Source of the DNA: a virus
Virus record (IMG/VR): IMGVR_UViG_3300046327_000092
Coordinates: 1 to 27,199 of that record
Length of the DNA stretch: 27,199 nt
Direction: 5' to 3' (one strand)
Positions 18,680 to 26,091 of the stretch are shown piece by piece. The position numbers were made by a program, and so were the translations under genes. The notes beneath the pieces are model-generated. The model saw nothing but the letters and a program-made list of their open reading frames with translations, was not told the origin of the DNA and searched no databases. Positions within the stretch are counted from its first letter, which is position 1. The number at the start of each line of letters is the position of its first letter.

Positions 18680-19391
18680 AATCTAAACCATCTTGAAACA
18701 GTTTAGCTTCGGCATCTCTTCTAAGATGCAATCCTTTGAGAGCAGTATAGTTCCAAAGACGCTTCATCGATTTAATATCAGATGGGACATCCTTTTCTTT
18801 ACCAGTGGATATGTTATATTTTATCCATCTCATTTCTTTTCTCGAATCAGAACTACCTAAAGATGGTCCTCTGTTGAATACAAGACTAACCAATGAACCG
18901 TTGGAATGTGGGTGAAGTCGATCTTTTCTTAAAGCAAAAGCATCAGATGTTTGTTTAGCAAATCTAGGAAGGCTATCCTTCTTAAAGACTTGTTCTGATT
19001 GTTCGTAAGTTAATACAACAGAATTCTTAACTTTTGGTAATCCATTATAGTAAGCATTCTTACCTTTCAATCCAGAAACACTTTGTAGTGCCTTTATTTC
19101 GGAATCGCTTAGAATTCCCTTAAAAGCGTCCTCTATCTGTTTCGGGGTGTTGTAACCTAGGTCAAATCCAAAGCCGACAGTGACCCCGCTGGAGGTCGTC
19201 TGCCATGCAGGAACCATTGGTTTAGTATACTTTGAGTTATAATAGGATCTACCACCAACTTCGTAGTATATAATGTGGTCTATGGCTTTTTGCGATACGG
19301 GAATTGTTAACCCTTCAGATATAACATCATTTGGATTAGTGCTTCCGTATAATACAATAGTTAATAAAAAATATATTAATATTTTTTTCAT
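18672..19391 (-). CDS. Endolysin, pesticin/T4-lysozyme-like, with N-terminal hydrophobic segment
   Basis: The 239-residue protein begins MKKILIYFLLTIVLYGS, a signal peptide or signal-arrest anchor. The catalytic domain has Glu in YYEVGG, then SGVTVGFGFDLGYNT with Thr and Asp six residues apart, the spacing of the pesticin E-T-D triad. Family blocks SLVFNRGPSLG, KSMKRLW and LRRDAEAKLF follow. It should cleave peptidoglycan in the periplasm after Sec export. ATG 19391 overlaps the upstream stop (ATGA). A longer frame upstream is rejected because the hydrophobic start is at 19391. It is the last gene of the lysis cassette. Confidence 0.85.
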   Translation of the reverse strand: MKKILIYFLLTIVLYGSTNPNDVISEGLTIPVSQKAIDHIIYYEVGGRSYYNSKYTKPMVPAWQTTSSGVTVGFGFDLGYNTPKQIEDAFKGILSDSEIKALQSVSGLKGKNAYYNGLPKVKNSVVLTYEQSEQVFKKDSLPRFAKQTSDAFALRKDRLHPHSNGSLVSLVFNRGPSLGSSDSRKEMRWIKYNISTGKEKDVPSDIKSMKRLWNYTALKGLHLRRDAEAKLFQDGLDSK

Positions 19392-19765
19392 TGCAACGTT
19401 ACCATAATGGTGGTGAACATTACAGAGAATATCACCAAAATCCATCTTGCTTTTTCGATGCTTGTCATGGAATTCCAACCAGTATCAAATGTATCACCGA
19501 AGTCTTTACCCAAAGTATTCTTAAAGATAAACTTCTTAACAGTCCAAGCTAGAGCGGATGCAAAAGCAACCTTCGCCACTACTATGGAAAAGTCTACAAC
19601 ATTGAATATAGCGGAAAAATCAAAATTTTGATCAATCCATCCTGCACCTTTTAGTAATGCAAAAAACCCTGCGGCTGCACCACCAACATATAACCAATCC
19701 TTATTAACACCAACTTGTTCGGGTTCGGCTACAGGAGTAACAACTTTTTCTTTTTTATTTACCAT
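19388..19765 (-). CDS. Putative holin, about three membrane segments
   Basis: The 125-residue protein has a polar N terminus and about three hydrophobic segments: DWLYVGGAAAG then FFALLKGAG (about 23-43), a second around VVAKVAFASALAW (about 62-80), and a C-terminal RWILVIFSVMFTTIMV (about 106-122). The size, topology and immediate overlap with the endolysin suggest a holin. Holins are not recognisable by sequence alone, so this rests on context. A late promoter lies 5 bases upstream, giving it independent late expression. Confidence 0.65.
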   Translation of the reverse strand: MVNKKEKVVTPVAEPEQVGVNKDWLYVGGAAAGFFALLKGAGWIDQNFDFSAIFNVVDFSIVVAKVAFASALAWTVKKFIFKNTLGKDFGDTFDTGWNSMTSIEKARWILVIFSVMFTTIMVTLQ

Positions 19766-19770
19766 ATCAC

Positions 19771-19777
19771 TATTTAG
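19771..19777 (-). promoter_or_regulatory. Late promoter CTAAATA
   Basis: Minus strand CTAAATA-N5-ATG (19765); it overlaps the end of the spanin gene. Confidence 0.72.
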
Positions 19778-19778
19778 T

Positions 19779-20504
19779 TTAGATTCTAAATTTAGTCATT
19801 GGAAAATAAACCATGAGAACATTTTTTATGATAATCCATAAGACAAATCCACCAACCAAACCAAATATCCAGTTTCTATAGACAGAAGCTTTTGCAGCTT
19901 TTACCTTTTCCTTTTCCAGATTTTTCTTAAGAGTTTCAGCTTCTTGATTCTTAGTGGTTAAATTGGTAGCCAGAAATGTATTTTGATTTCTCAATTCATT
20001 GGCTTCATTTTCCTTATCCATTAACTTTCTGTAGGTTATGGATGCATCCTCTTTCGTCATTTTTAAAATAGCAGCTTGATCTTTTCGAATATTTTCCAGT
20101 TCACCATTTTGGGTTTCTAAAAATAGATTGCGTTGTTCTATTGTTCGTAAATCATTGATGATTTCAACAACTTCGATTTCTTTTATTAATTGTTCCGCTA
20201 AAACTTTCTCCCTTAATTTCTCAACTTTAGTAATTGTTTCGGATATTTTTATTTTTTGTCGAAGAACTGTCTCCCTTTGTTGTTTGATGGTTGTATCTAT
20301 TTTAGTATTAGTTTCAATAGTTCTATCTATACCATCAGATACTTTTCTCAGAGAAGGTGCAACGCTTTCGATTTTTGCTGGTGGTGGGGGAATTATGGAT
20401 GGGGGTGTTGTTTTTGGAGCACATCCAAAGATTATAAACACGGCTAACAAGACACTGCTCACTGATAGGTGTCTCTTAACATTACTATATTTTCTTTTAT
20501 TCAT
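19779..20504 (-). CDS. Unimolecular spanin (lipoprotein plus C-terminal membrane anchor)
   Basis: The N terminus has a lipoprotein signal with lipobox around VLLAVFIIFGC, then a proline-rich linker (PPSIIPPPP). About 130 residues of charged heptad-like coiled coil follow, and finally a C-terminal transmembrane segment IFGLVGGFVLWIIIKNVLMV. One protein that spans from outer-membrane lipid anchor to inner membrane is the layout of u-spanins such as phage T1 gp11, which fuse the two membranes in the last step of lysis. This implies a Gram-negative host. The start is ATG 20504, overlapping the stop of the upstream gene; the GTG at 20507 is less likely. Confidence 0.8.
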   Translation of the reverse strand: MNKRKYSNVKRHLSVSSVLLAVFIIFGCAPKTTPPSIIPPPPAKIESVAPSLRKVSDGIDRTIETNTKIDTTIKQQRETVLRQKIKISETITKVEKLREKVLAEQLIKEIEVVEIINDLRTIEQRNLFLETQNGELENIRKDQAAILKMTKEDASITYRKLMDKENEANELRNQNTFLATNLTTKNQEAETLKKNLEKEKVKAAKASVYRNWIFGLVGGFVLWIIIKNVLMVYFPMTKFRI

Positions 20505-20841
20505 CACTCTGTTTCCTTAATGTTTGTTTGATTTCCAATAGAGATTCTTTTATCACAGGAACGGATTCTTCCAATCTCATAATTCTACGATCTTGAGCCA
20601 AACGTTCACTATCCAGTATGGATTTTGCATCAATCCAATTAGTGGATGTGAATCTATTACCACTGGTTTCCGCAGCGGCTATCATTATAGTATTTACCTT
20701 TTTTTCAAGATCTGATATTTTATACCATGCTTCTTTCAAAAAGAAAGAGCTTATCGCTATAGCTACAGACATAGTTAATCCAACGATTCGGATTGTCCAG
20801 TCGTTAATAAGGGTTTTATCGGGGGATTGAGGTTTTTCCAT
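20497..20841 (-). CDS. Membrane protein of lysis cassette, 114 aa
   Basis: ATG 20841 gives MEKPQSPDKTLINDWTIRIV, then one transmembrane helix (about 18-38, VGLTMSVAIAISSFFL), followed by a soluble coiled-coil-rich C terminus. The N-in, C-out layout with a single segment resembles T4-type holins or antiholin-like partners. As it is first in the lysis operon it may be a holin, an antiholin, or a partner of the putative holin at 19388. A late promoter lies 5 bases upstream. The in-frame start 30 bases upstream is rejected, because it would lie within the promoter. Confidence 0.65.
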   Translation of the reverse strand: MEKPQSPDKTLINDWTIRIVGLTMSVAIAISSFFLKEAWYKISDLEKKVNTIMIAAAETSGNRFTSTNWIDAKSILDSERLAQDRRIMRLEESVPVIKESLLEIKQTLRKQSDE

Positions 20842-20846
20842 ATTAA

Positions 20847-20853
20847 TATTTAG
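20847..20853 (-). promoter_or_regulatory. Late promoter CTAAATA of the lysis cassette
   Basis: Minus strand CTAAATA-N5-ATG (20841). Confidence 0.75.
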
Positions 20854-20864
20854 TGTGTAACGGG

Positions 20865-20894
20865 TTGACAAAACGAATATTGGTGATATAAATA
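20865..20894 (+). promoter_or_regulatory. Composite promoter: TTGACA plus TATAAATA
   Basis: TTGACA (20865-20870), 16 bases, then TATAAATA (20887-20894), a perfect T4-type late element ending 6 bases before ATG 20901. It could be used by both sigma70 and the phage late sigma. Confidence 0.75.
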
Positions 20895-20900
20895 CATACT

Positions 20901-21257
20901 ATGAAAACTTTTCTATTAATAATTACGATTCTAATGTTAAACATGCAAGTATATGCGGAAGAACAAGGCAAAGCCTCATGGTATTCTATAGCGTGTAATG
21001 GTGGAACTCATACAGCCAGTGGGCAAAAACTCAACAATTATTCAAATACAGCAGCACATAAAACATTACCATTTGGAACCAAAGTAAAGGTCACAAATTT
21101 AAAAAATGGAAAGGCACAAGTCGTCACTATTAATAACCGTGGACCATTCATTAAGGGGAGAATTATTGATGTAACTATAGGAGTGGCGGATAAATTAGGA
21201 TTTAAAAATCAAGGAGTTACATCGGTCAAATTAGAAGTCTTAAGCAAAGGTAAATAA
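20901..21257 (+). CDS. RlpA-like double-psi beta-barrel protein, secreted
   Basis: An N-terminal signal peptide (MKTFLLIITILMLNMQVYA, cleavage before EE) is followed by the RlpA core: GKASWYS, TASGQ, AAHKTLPFGTKVKVTNL, then NNRGPFIKGRIIDVT. RlpA proteins are lytic transglycosylases that act on peptidoglycan, with an Asp in the RIIDVT strand. Size (118 aa) is near that of the bare domain, with no SPOR domain. Divergent to the lysis cassette, it probably helps wall degradation. The composite promoter may allow both early and late expression. Confidence 0.85.
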   Translation: MKTFLLIITILMLNMQVYAEEQGKASWYSIACNGGTHTASGQKLNNYSNTAAHKTLPFGTKVKVTNLKNGKAQVVTINNRGPFIKGRIIDVTIGVADKLGFKNQGVTSVKLEVLSKGK

Positions 21258-21278
21258 TATTATAAAAAAATTAAAATT

Positions 21279-21641
21279 ATGAAATTTAGAATATGGAATA
21301 AAAGCTTGGGATGTTTTGTATCTTCCGACGAATGGTTTGTTAATGGTCTTGGGGAAATATTTTACTATGAAATAATGGATGGTGAACTTGTAAATGCTGA
21401 TAAATCTAATTGTATTATACAAAAATTCACAGAATTATATGATAGAAATAAAAATCCAATATATGAAGGGGATAAATTAATTTATCCATCGCATAAGGAT
21501 AATGGTGATATGATCGTAGAATATCAATTTGGAAGATGGGTATTGAACGATATGGAAGACTTGGATGATTATTGGGCAGATAATGTTGATGTTGGGAACA
21601 TTACTACATTACAAATTATAGGAAATATATTTGAAAAATAA
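21279..21641 (+). CDS. YopX-like protein
   Basis: The 120-residue protein has the YopX family plan: an N-terminal KFRIWNKSLGCF, the central FTELYDRNKNPIYEGDKLIY (family FTGLKDKNGKEIYEGDIV) and the end TLQIIGNIFEK (family VIGNIYENP). The fold is a small beta-barrel found in many phages of varied hosts, and its function is unknown. It starts 21 bases after the RlpA gene behind an AATTAAAATT sequence, without a Shine-Dalgarno site, and is probably co-transcribed with it. Confidence 0.85.
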   Translation: MKFRIWNKSLGCFVSSDEWFVNGLGEIFYYEIMDGELVNADKSNCIIQKFTELYDRNKNPIYEGDKLIYPSHKDNGDMIVEYQFGRWVLNDMEDLDDYWADNVDVGNITTLQIIGNIFEK

Positions 21642-21651
21642 ATACATCATA

Positions 21652-21658
21652 CTAAATA
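21652..21658 (+). promoter_or_regulatory. Late promoter CTAAATA
   Basis: CTAAATA-N6-ATG (21665). Confidence 0.65.
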
Positions 21659-21664
21659 TAAGAT

Positions 21665-21862
21665 ATGATTAAGCGCGAAAATAAAAACACCGTAAGATTG
21701 TGTTGTGGAAAAAAGGGATGTCCCACTGTTACAGATCTAGGTAATGGATTTGTTGAAATAACAGATGATAATGGTAATAAGATACAGGTGAAGCAAGAAG
21801 AAGCTGAACTTATATCAGATGGGGTTAAAACTTTAAAGGGGGAAAAGTTAATCCTTGGCTGA
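21665..21862 (+). CDS. Small protein, 65 aa
   Basis: The protein contains LCCGKKGCP near the N terminus and then two beta strands (NGFVEITDDNGNKIQVK) and a short helix. The double glycine-cysteine motif may bind metal. It resembles a frequent class of small phage proteins (CCGKKGCP..), with no known function. A late promoter sets the start. Its stop overlaps the TTG start of the next gene. Confidence 0.68.
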   Translation: MIKRENKNTVRLCCGKKGCPTVTDLGNGFVEITDDNGNKIQVKQEEAELISDGVKTLKGEKLILG

Positions 21863-22145
21863 TTTAATTTTCCTAAGTTTTTCTCTTATTGGATGTTGTT
21901 TCATAATAAAATATGCGACTATATTAAACTTTATCAGAAATCCCCTAAAGAAAATAAAATTTTTTAACGAACTACTATCATGCTCACTTTGTATAGGTTT
22001 TCACATAGGGTTTTGGAAAGTGATACTTTTTGGGCCATTCTCAATGGAATATGCTTTATCATTAGCGTTATATTCATCAGCAATATGCTGGCTACTTGAT
22101 CACATATTAGATGTAATGCACATCTACATTCACGGTAGGGATTAA
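21855..22145 (+). CDS. Small membrane protein, DUF1360-like
   Basis: The 96-residue protein begins at TTG (no ATG is available) within the end of the previous gene, suggesting translational coupling. It has two to three hydrophobic segments and the motif ELLSCSLCIGFHIGF, which resembles the CxxCxGFWxG motif of DUF1360-type membrane proteins found in phages and in Bacillus. Function unknown. It converges with the long minus-strand gene and overlaps it by 4 bases. Confidence 0.65.
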   Translation: MADLIFLSFSLIGCCFIIKYATILNFIRNPLKKIKFFNELLSCSLCIGFHIGFWKVILFGPFSMEYALSLALYSSAICWLLDHILDVMHIYIHGRD

Positions 22146-24220
22146 TTTAAATATTTTCCATATACTCTTTTCAGATTTTGAAAAAGAATTTTATATTTTG
22201 GACTATTCGTTAATATGTATTTATTTTTTGAAAAATATGCCAATTTGGCCATATTTTTTAAATCTGTTAAACGACTGTCTAAAAATAGAATTAGATTTAC
22301 AGACGACTCACTAAATTCTTCCACTTCTAATTTTAATGTAAATAAAATAACTTGAGTGTTATATTTCCATCTTGGTTCTATTTCTATAAGAATATCATTT
22401 AAATCATTATTATATAATAATTGTCTATCGCTTGAATCTATAGTTAAACTATAATAAGATTCAAAAAACTTGTTGAATGTTTTTTGATTATCTATTTTGG
22501 GAGAAGTGTCATAATTATCCCTAATATAATTAAAAACCATTTTACCAAATTCATCACCTATAAAAGACACTTCTCTAGATATATTGGGAATACCATTAAA
22601 TGATGCGGGGTCTGAATAAGTTTCATATGTTTCTTGGGTTATTCCATCAACTATCATTTCCCATTCAACATGCCTATTTCCTCTCCCATCATGATATGTG
22701 AGATCTTCTGATCCATTTTCTACCAACTTATTTAAGAATTCATTAGACGATTGGATGATTCCAATCTCCTCGAAAATATTAACCCAATCATTTGGTTCTG
22801 TAAATGCTTCCAATATACTATTATCAAATTCGTCAACCCCCCTACAGTATTCCTCGTATTCAGAAGAATCAAAAAACACACTCTCTGAACTAAAAGAAAT
22901 TTCTAATTTATTATTTACGAAAGATAGAGCACGAATATCCACTATACTAGCAACATTTTGATCTAACCAATACATCAATCCTGACCAAATTATATCATCG
23001 TCATATTCTCCATCCTTTGCCTTTGAAAAATCCCCCTCGTCGTCCAGCTTTAAACCAATATTACTGAAATCTATTCCAGTATAATCAAAAGTAATTTCAG
23101 CATAGGCTTCCCCCACACAGTATGCGGTGTCATCCCACGAAACATCATAATCAACTTTACAGTATTTCATTCGACTGTTATAATAATTCTTAAGTTGTTC
23201 ACATTCCTCTTCTAAATTATTGTATAATTCTTTTATTTCACGATTTCTTCCGACTTCAGCTATTCTATCTGAATCATAATGATTTATATATTGGGGAATT
23301 CTATGTTCCACATCATCTCCAATATCGTAATAGTTTTTAACCAACCCCAAAATGCTATTGTCGTAATATGTTCCTCCTCTTTTTTTCCAATCACTTGCTT
23401 TGAATTCTTCCAGATCTATTGGCTGTTTTTCTTTTAGAAATGCCTTCAAACTTTCGTAAAATTGGGGAATGGTCGAACTACCATATACTCTATCATCTGG
23501 TATGGCCAATTCTTTACCATCTACTTCCAATCTTCTAACTCTTAATCTGGATATTGGTTCCAAATCAAATCTGTCCCCATGGCGTTCTTCATCAACAAAT
23601 ATTTCATCTTGTTGTAAAGACTCTCCATTATTTAAAAATTCTTCCAGATCTTCCGCTTCCACTATATATGCAACTGCTCCACCATTGATTGCTTCCTGAA
23701 CCGCACATTGAAAGTATTCCTTTCCTTGGCCATGGCAAGATTTTATATTATCATGGTCAGACATGCGAACAACATCAATTGGAGCACGGGAAAGAACGAT
23801 ACTATATTTGGATGTTCCTAGAGTATCTTTTAAATTTTCCTTATACCTTGCAAGCCAATCCAGATATTTTTTCTTATCATCATCAGTTAATTTTAATTTA
23901 GATATAGCCGAACCAAGTTTTATTCGTTGTTCCTTTTCTCCACCCCCATGTTTTGGGTCCAATTTGATTTTACGTATTAATTCTCCTGAATCTAAATCTA
24001 TACCACCATAATCTTTAATTCTCTTTAAGGCATTAATAATATCCTTGGCAGTTGGATCACTGAAAATTGGAATAATTATTCTCAAATCTTCATCTCCGAA
24101 AATATGTGAAAACGGTAGATCCTCTTTATGTTCATCCAAATAGTCGATTATTCGTTCATCCATTTCACGAATCAATCTAGCATTATAGAGATTAGCTATA
24201 CTATGACGGGATACATACAT
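22142..24220 (-). CDS. Large unknown phage protein, 692 aa
   Basis: I start at ATG 24220 (MYVSRHSIANLYNARLI), 5 bases after a TTAAATA late element; an in-frame start 27 bases upstream would lie in the promoter. The protein is acidic. A motif around residues 137-180 (LSRAPIDVVRMSDHDNIKSC, then HGQG, a Cys and GGAVAYIV) recurs in a family of large proteins of many big phages, often written as SCM..G...VAY, without known function. The conserved Cys-His may be catalytic, but this is inference. The C-terminal half is poorly conserved-looking, with Asn/Asp-rich stretches. No signal peptide or membrane segment. Confidence 0.75.
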   Translation of the reverse strand: MYVSRHSIANLYNARLIREMDERIIDYLDEHKEDLPFSHIFGDEDLRIIIPIFSDPTAKDIINALKRIKDYGGIDLDSGELIRKIKLDPKHGGGEKEQRIKLGSAISKLKLTDDDKKKYLDWLARYKENLKDTLGTSKYSIVLSRAPIDVVRMSDHDNIKSCHGQGKEYFQCAVQEAINGGAVAYIVEAEDLEEFLNNGESLQQDEIFVDEERHGDRFDLEPISRLRVRRLEVDGKELAIPDDRVYGSSTIPQFYESLKAFLKEKQPIDLEEFKASDWKKRGGTYYDNSILGLVKNYYDIGDDVEHRIPQYINHYDSDRIAEVGRNREIKELYNNLEEECEQLKNYYNSRMKYCKVDYDVSWDDTAYCVGEAYAEITFDYTGIDFSNIGLKLDDEGDFSKAKDGEYDDDIIWSGLMYWLDQNVASIVDIRALSFVNNKLEISFSSESVFFDSSEYEEYCRGVDEFDNSILEAFTEPNDWVNIFEEIGIIQSSNEFLNKLVENGSEDLTYHDGRGNRHVEWEMIVDGITQETYETYSDPASFNGIPNISREVSFIGDEFGKMVFNYIRDNYDTSPKIDNQKTFNKFFESYYSLTIDSSDRQLLYNNDLNDILIEIEPRWKYNTQVILFTLKLEVEEFSESSVNLILFLDSRLTDLKNMAKLAYFSKNKYILTNSPKYKILFQNLKRVYGKYLN

Positions 24221-24225
24221 ACAAC

Positions 24226-24232
24226 TATTTAA
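24226..24232 (-). promoter_or_regulatory. Late promoter TTAAATA
   Basis: Minus strand TTAAATA-N5-ATG (24220). Confidence 0.7.
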
Positions 24233-24240
24233 TAAGATCC

Positions 24241-24268
24241 TTGACAATTACCACCGTTTGGTTATCAT
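24241..24268 (+). promoter_or_regulatory. Sigma70-like promoter, leaderless geometry
   Basis: TTGACA (24241-24246), 16-base spacer, TATCAT (24263-24268) ending 6 bases before ATG 24275. Confidence 0.75.
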
Positions 24269-24274
24269 CATACA

Positions 24275-24574
24275 ATGACCGAGAGAGTAAATTGGAATGA
24301 GCCATATGATATTCTTATAACAAGACCTAGTAAATTTTCGAATCCTTATTCACATAAGGAAAATACTCTAGCGTTATATAAAACAAATTCTCGAAAAGAG
24401 TCTGTAGAAAAGTTTAAAGAATATTTTTATAGTAATAAAGAGTTACAGGAAGCATGTGAAGAACTTCGTGGAAAACGAATAGCTTGTGTTTGCACTAGAA
24501 AAGAATCCTGTCACGGTGACATTATTGTTGACTTTTTAGAAAATCGTCCTAAGATAAATTTAGAAGAGTTATGA
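24275..24574 (+). CDS. DUF4326 protein
   Basis: The 99-residue protein matches DUF4326: YDILITRPSKFSNPYSH near the start, a central helix, LRGKRIACVCTRKESCHGD and IIVDFL. The CxC...CHGD cluster probably binds metal. Small proteins of this family are common in phages and plasmids, and their function is unsettled. The start is exactly at the distance set by the promoter, and the gene converges with the CCA-adding enzyme gene with a 6-base overlap. Confidence 0.85.
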   Translation: MTERVNWNEPYDILITRPSKFSNPYSHKENTLALYKTNSRKESVEKFKEYFYSNKELQEACEELRGKRIACVCTRKESCHGDIIVDFLENRPKINLEEL

Positions 24575-26059
24575 TTTAGGAACCATCTGTTTAGCTTTCT
24601 TATATGCCATTTGTTCCGTGACTTCCTTGCTATTCAATAGCATTTCTGCCACCCAATCCTGTATCTTAGGAAGATACTTTCCTATTTGGGTTCTATCGGT
24701 TTGAAACTGTGGAAACCATTGCATCATTTTATTACCATTAATAACTACGGATATTTGTTTTTTCAATTCATCTGCTCCACCGGGAACGGTAGCCAGTTTA
24801 GCTTCTGCTCTCTCAATCTTATCTAAGAACGCTTGTTTATTAAACAAACCGGGACCACGGGAAGCTTCATCACAATATCCTACAGCTTTAATAGTTTCCC
24901 AAGCGGGATTGTGTATAATACGTCTCAAAACTTTAAGACTTAACTTATCAAGTCCATGTATATACATATGATTTGCAACCGCAGCTAGTATATTTTTTTT
25001 ATCATCTGGACCCAACTTGGCAAAACGCAATCTCTTGAAAATATTTTCAACGATGGGAACTCCTGCTGCTTCATGAGCATGATAATTACTAAACCCGTTT
25101 GGTTTAGTTCCTCTTGTGGTTGCTTTTCCAAAATCATGAAACATTACCGCTAAATTGATAACGGGGTCACTATATGGTGAAGCTTTTAGACATTCATGAA
25201 TATGTCCTAGAACTTGGGAATCACCTTCCGGGTGATGTGCAGGATCATGATCAAATCCTTCCATATCTGTAAATTCTGGAAGTATGTCATGTAAAATTCC
25301 AGCATCTTGTAATTTATATAAAAAGTTGGATAACGTTCTACCGGACTTAGCAGCTTTATACATTTCTTGTGAAATGCTTTCTTGAGATATCAAATTGGGA
25401 TTTAATAACAAATGTTTTAATTCCTTAGCAGCATTTAGAGTTTCTGGTTCGATATCAAAATCCATTTTAGCGGCGAAACGGAACACACGGAGTAATCTAG
25501 TGGCATCTTCCTTGAAACGCTCCCTAGCGTCTCCTACGGCTCGGATTAGCCCATTCTGTAGATCTTGTAATCCCCCTTGGTAATCAACGATCCTTCCACT
25601 ATGATCCAATCCAAAACTGTTGATCGTTATATCCCTTCTTTTGGTATCGGTTTCAAAACTGTCCACTTCGGTTGATACATTGCTCTGTCTTCCCATTGCG
25701 GTTTGGGAATCTTCCCTAAACTTGGCAAGATCGAATGCATAATCTCCATATAGAATTGTATACACGGGCTGTGTATCGTTTTTACTTATATTTCTCAATT
25801 CAAAATGTTTTGATAGATCTTCAAATGGAATATTTGTAGCCATATCAACATCATCAATAGAATTTCCCATAAGCAAATCCCTTGGGACTCCTCCCACAAT
25901 ATAAATCTCTCCTGTTGGAAAAAGATCAACTATTTTATTCATTAGGTCTAATCCAACACGCAATTCTTCTGATGATGTCAACGCCTGTTCCCATTTGTCG
26001 GAAAAATCATCTAATTGATAATTTACGCTTTCTTGAAAGAATTTGGAGAATGTTATCAT
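24569..26059 (-). CDS. cca: CCA-adding enzyme / tRNA nucleotidyltransferase, class II, with HD domain
   Basis: The 496-residue protein has the class II nucleotidyltransferase head: IVGGVPRDLLMG, DDVDMAT (metal aspartates), TDTKRRDITINSFGLD, GRIVDYQGGLQDL and the EDATRLLRVFRF motif that reads ATP and CTP. A C-terminal HD phosphohydrolase domain follows (HIHE, then VMFHDFGKATTR), as in E. coli Cca. It adds or repairs CCA at tRNA 3' ends. That fits this window, where most tRNAs lack an encoded CCA. It could also act as a poly(A) polymerase; the two are hard to tell apart by eye. ATG 26059 is 5 bases after a late promoter. Confidence 0.88.
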   Translation of the reverse strand: MITFSKFFQESVNYQLDDFSDKWEQALTSSEELRVGLDLMNKIVDLFPTGEIYIVGGVPRDLLMGNSIDDVDMATNIPFEDLSKHFELRNISKNDTQPVYTILYGDYAFDLAKFREDSQTAMGRQSNVSTEVDSFETDTKRRDITINSFGLDHSGRIVDYQGGLQDLQNGLIRAVGDARERFKEDATRLLRVFRFAAKMDFDIEPETLNAAKELKHLLLNPNLISQESISQEMYKAAKSGRTLSNFLYKLQDAGILHDILPEFTDMEGFDHDPAHHPEGDSQVLGHIHECLKASPYSDPVINLAVMFHDFGKATTRGTKPNGFSNYHAHEAAGVPIVENIFKRLRFAKLGPDDKKNILAAVANHMYIHGLDKLSLKVLRRIIHNPAWETIKAVGYCDEASRGPGLFNKQAFLDKIERAEAKLATVPGGADELKKQISVVINGNKMMQWFPQFQTDRTQIGKYLPKIQDWVAEMLLNSKEVTEQMAYKKAKQMVPKS

Positions 26060-26064
26060 GGTAA

Positions 26065-26071
26065 TATTTAG
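26065..26071 (-). promoter_or_regulatory. Late promoter CTAAATA
   Basis: Minus strand CTAAATA-N5-ATG (26059); back to back with the + strand element at 26080. Confidence 0.72.
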
Positions 26072-26079
26072 ATAAATCA

Positions 26080-26086
26080 TTAAATA
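26080..26086 (+). promoter_or_regulatory. Late promoter TTAAATA
   Basis: TTAAATA-N5-ATG (26092). Confidence 0.7.
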
Positions 26087-26091
26087 ATGCT

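Noticed and set aside
19392-19478. N-terminal extension of the endolysin
   Set aside because: It lies inside the putative holin gene in another frame; the hydrophobic export segment and ATGA overlap mark ATG 19391 as the start.
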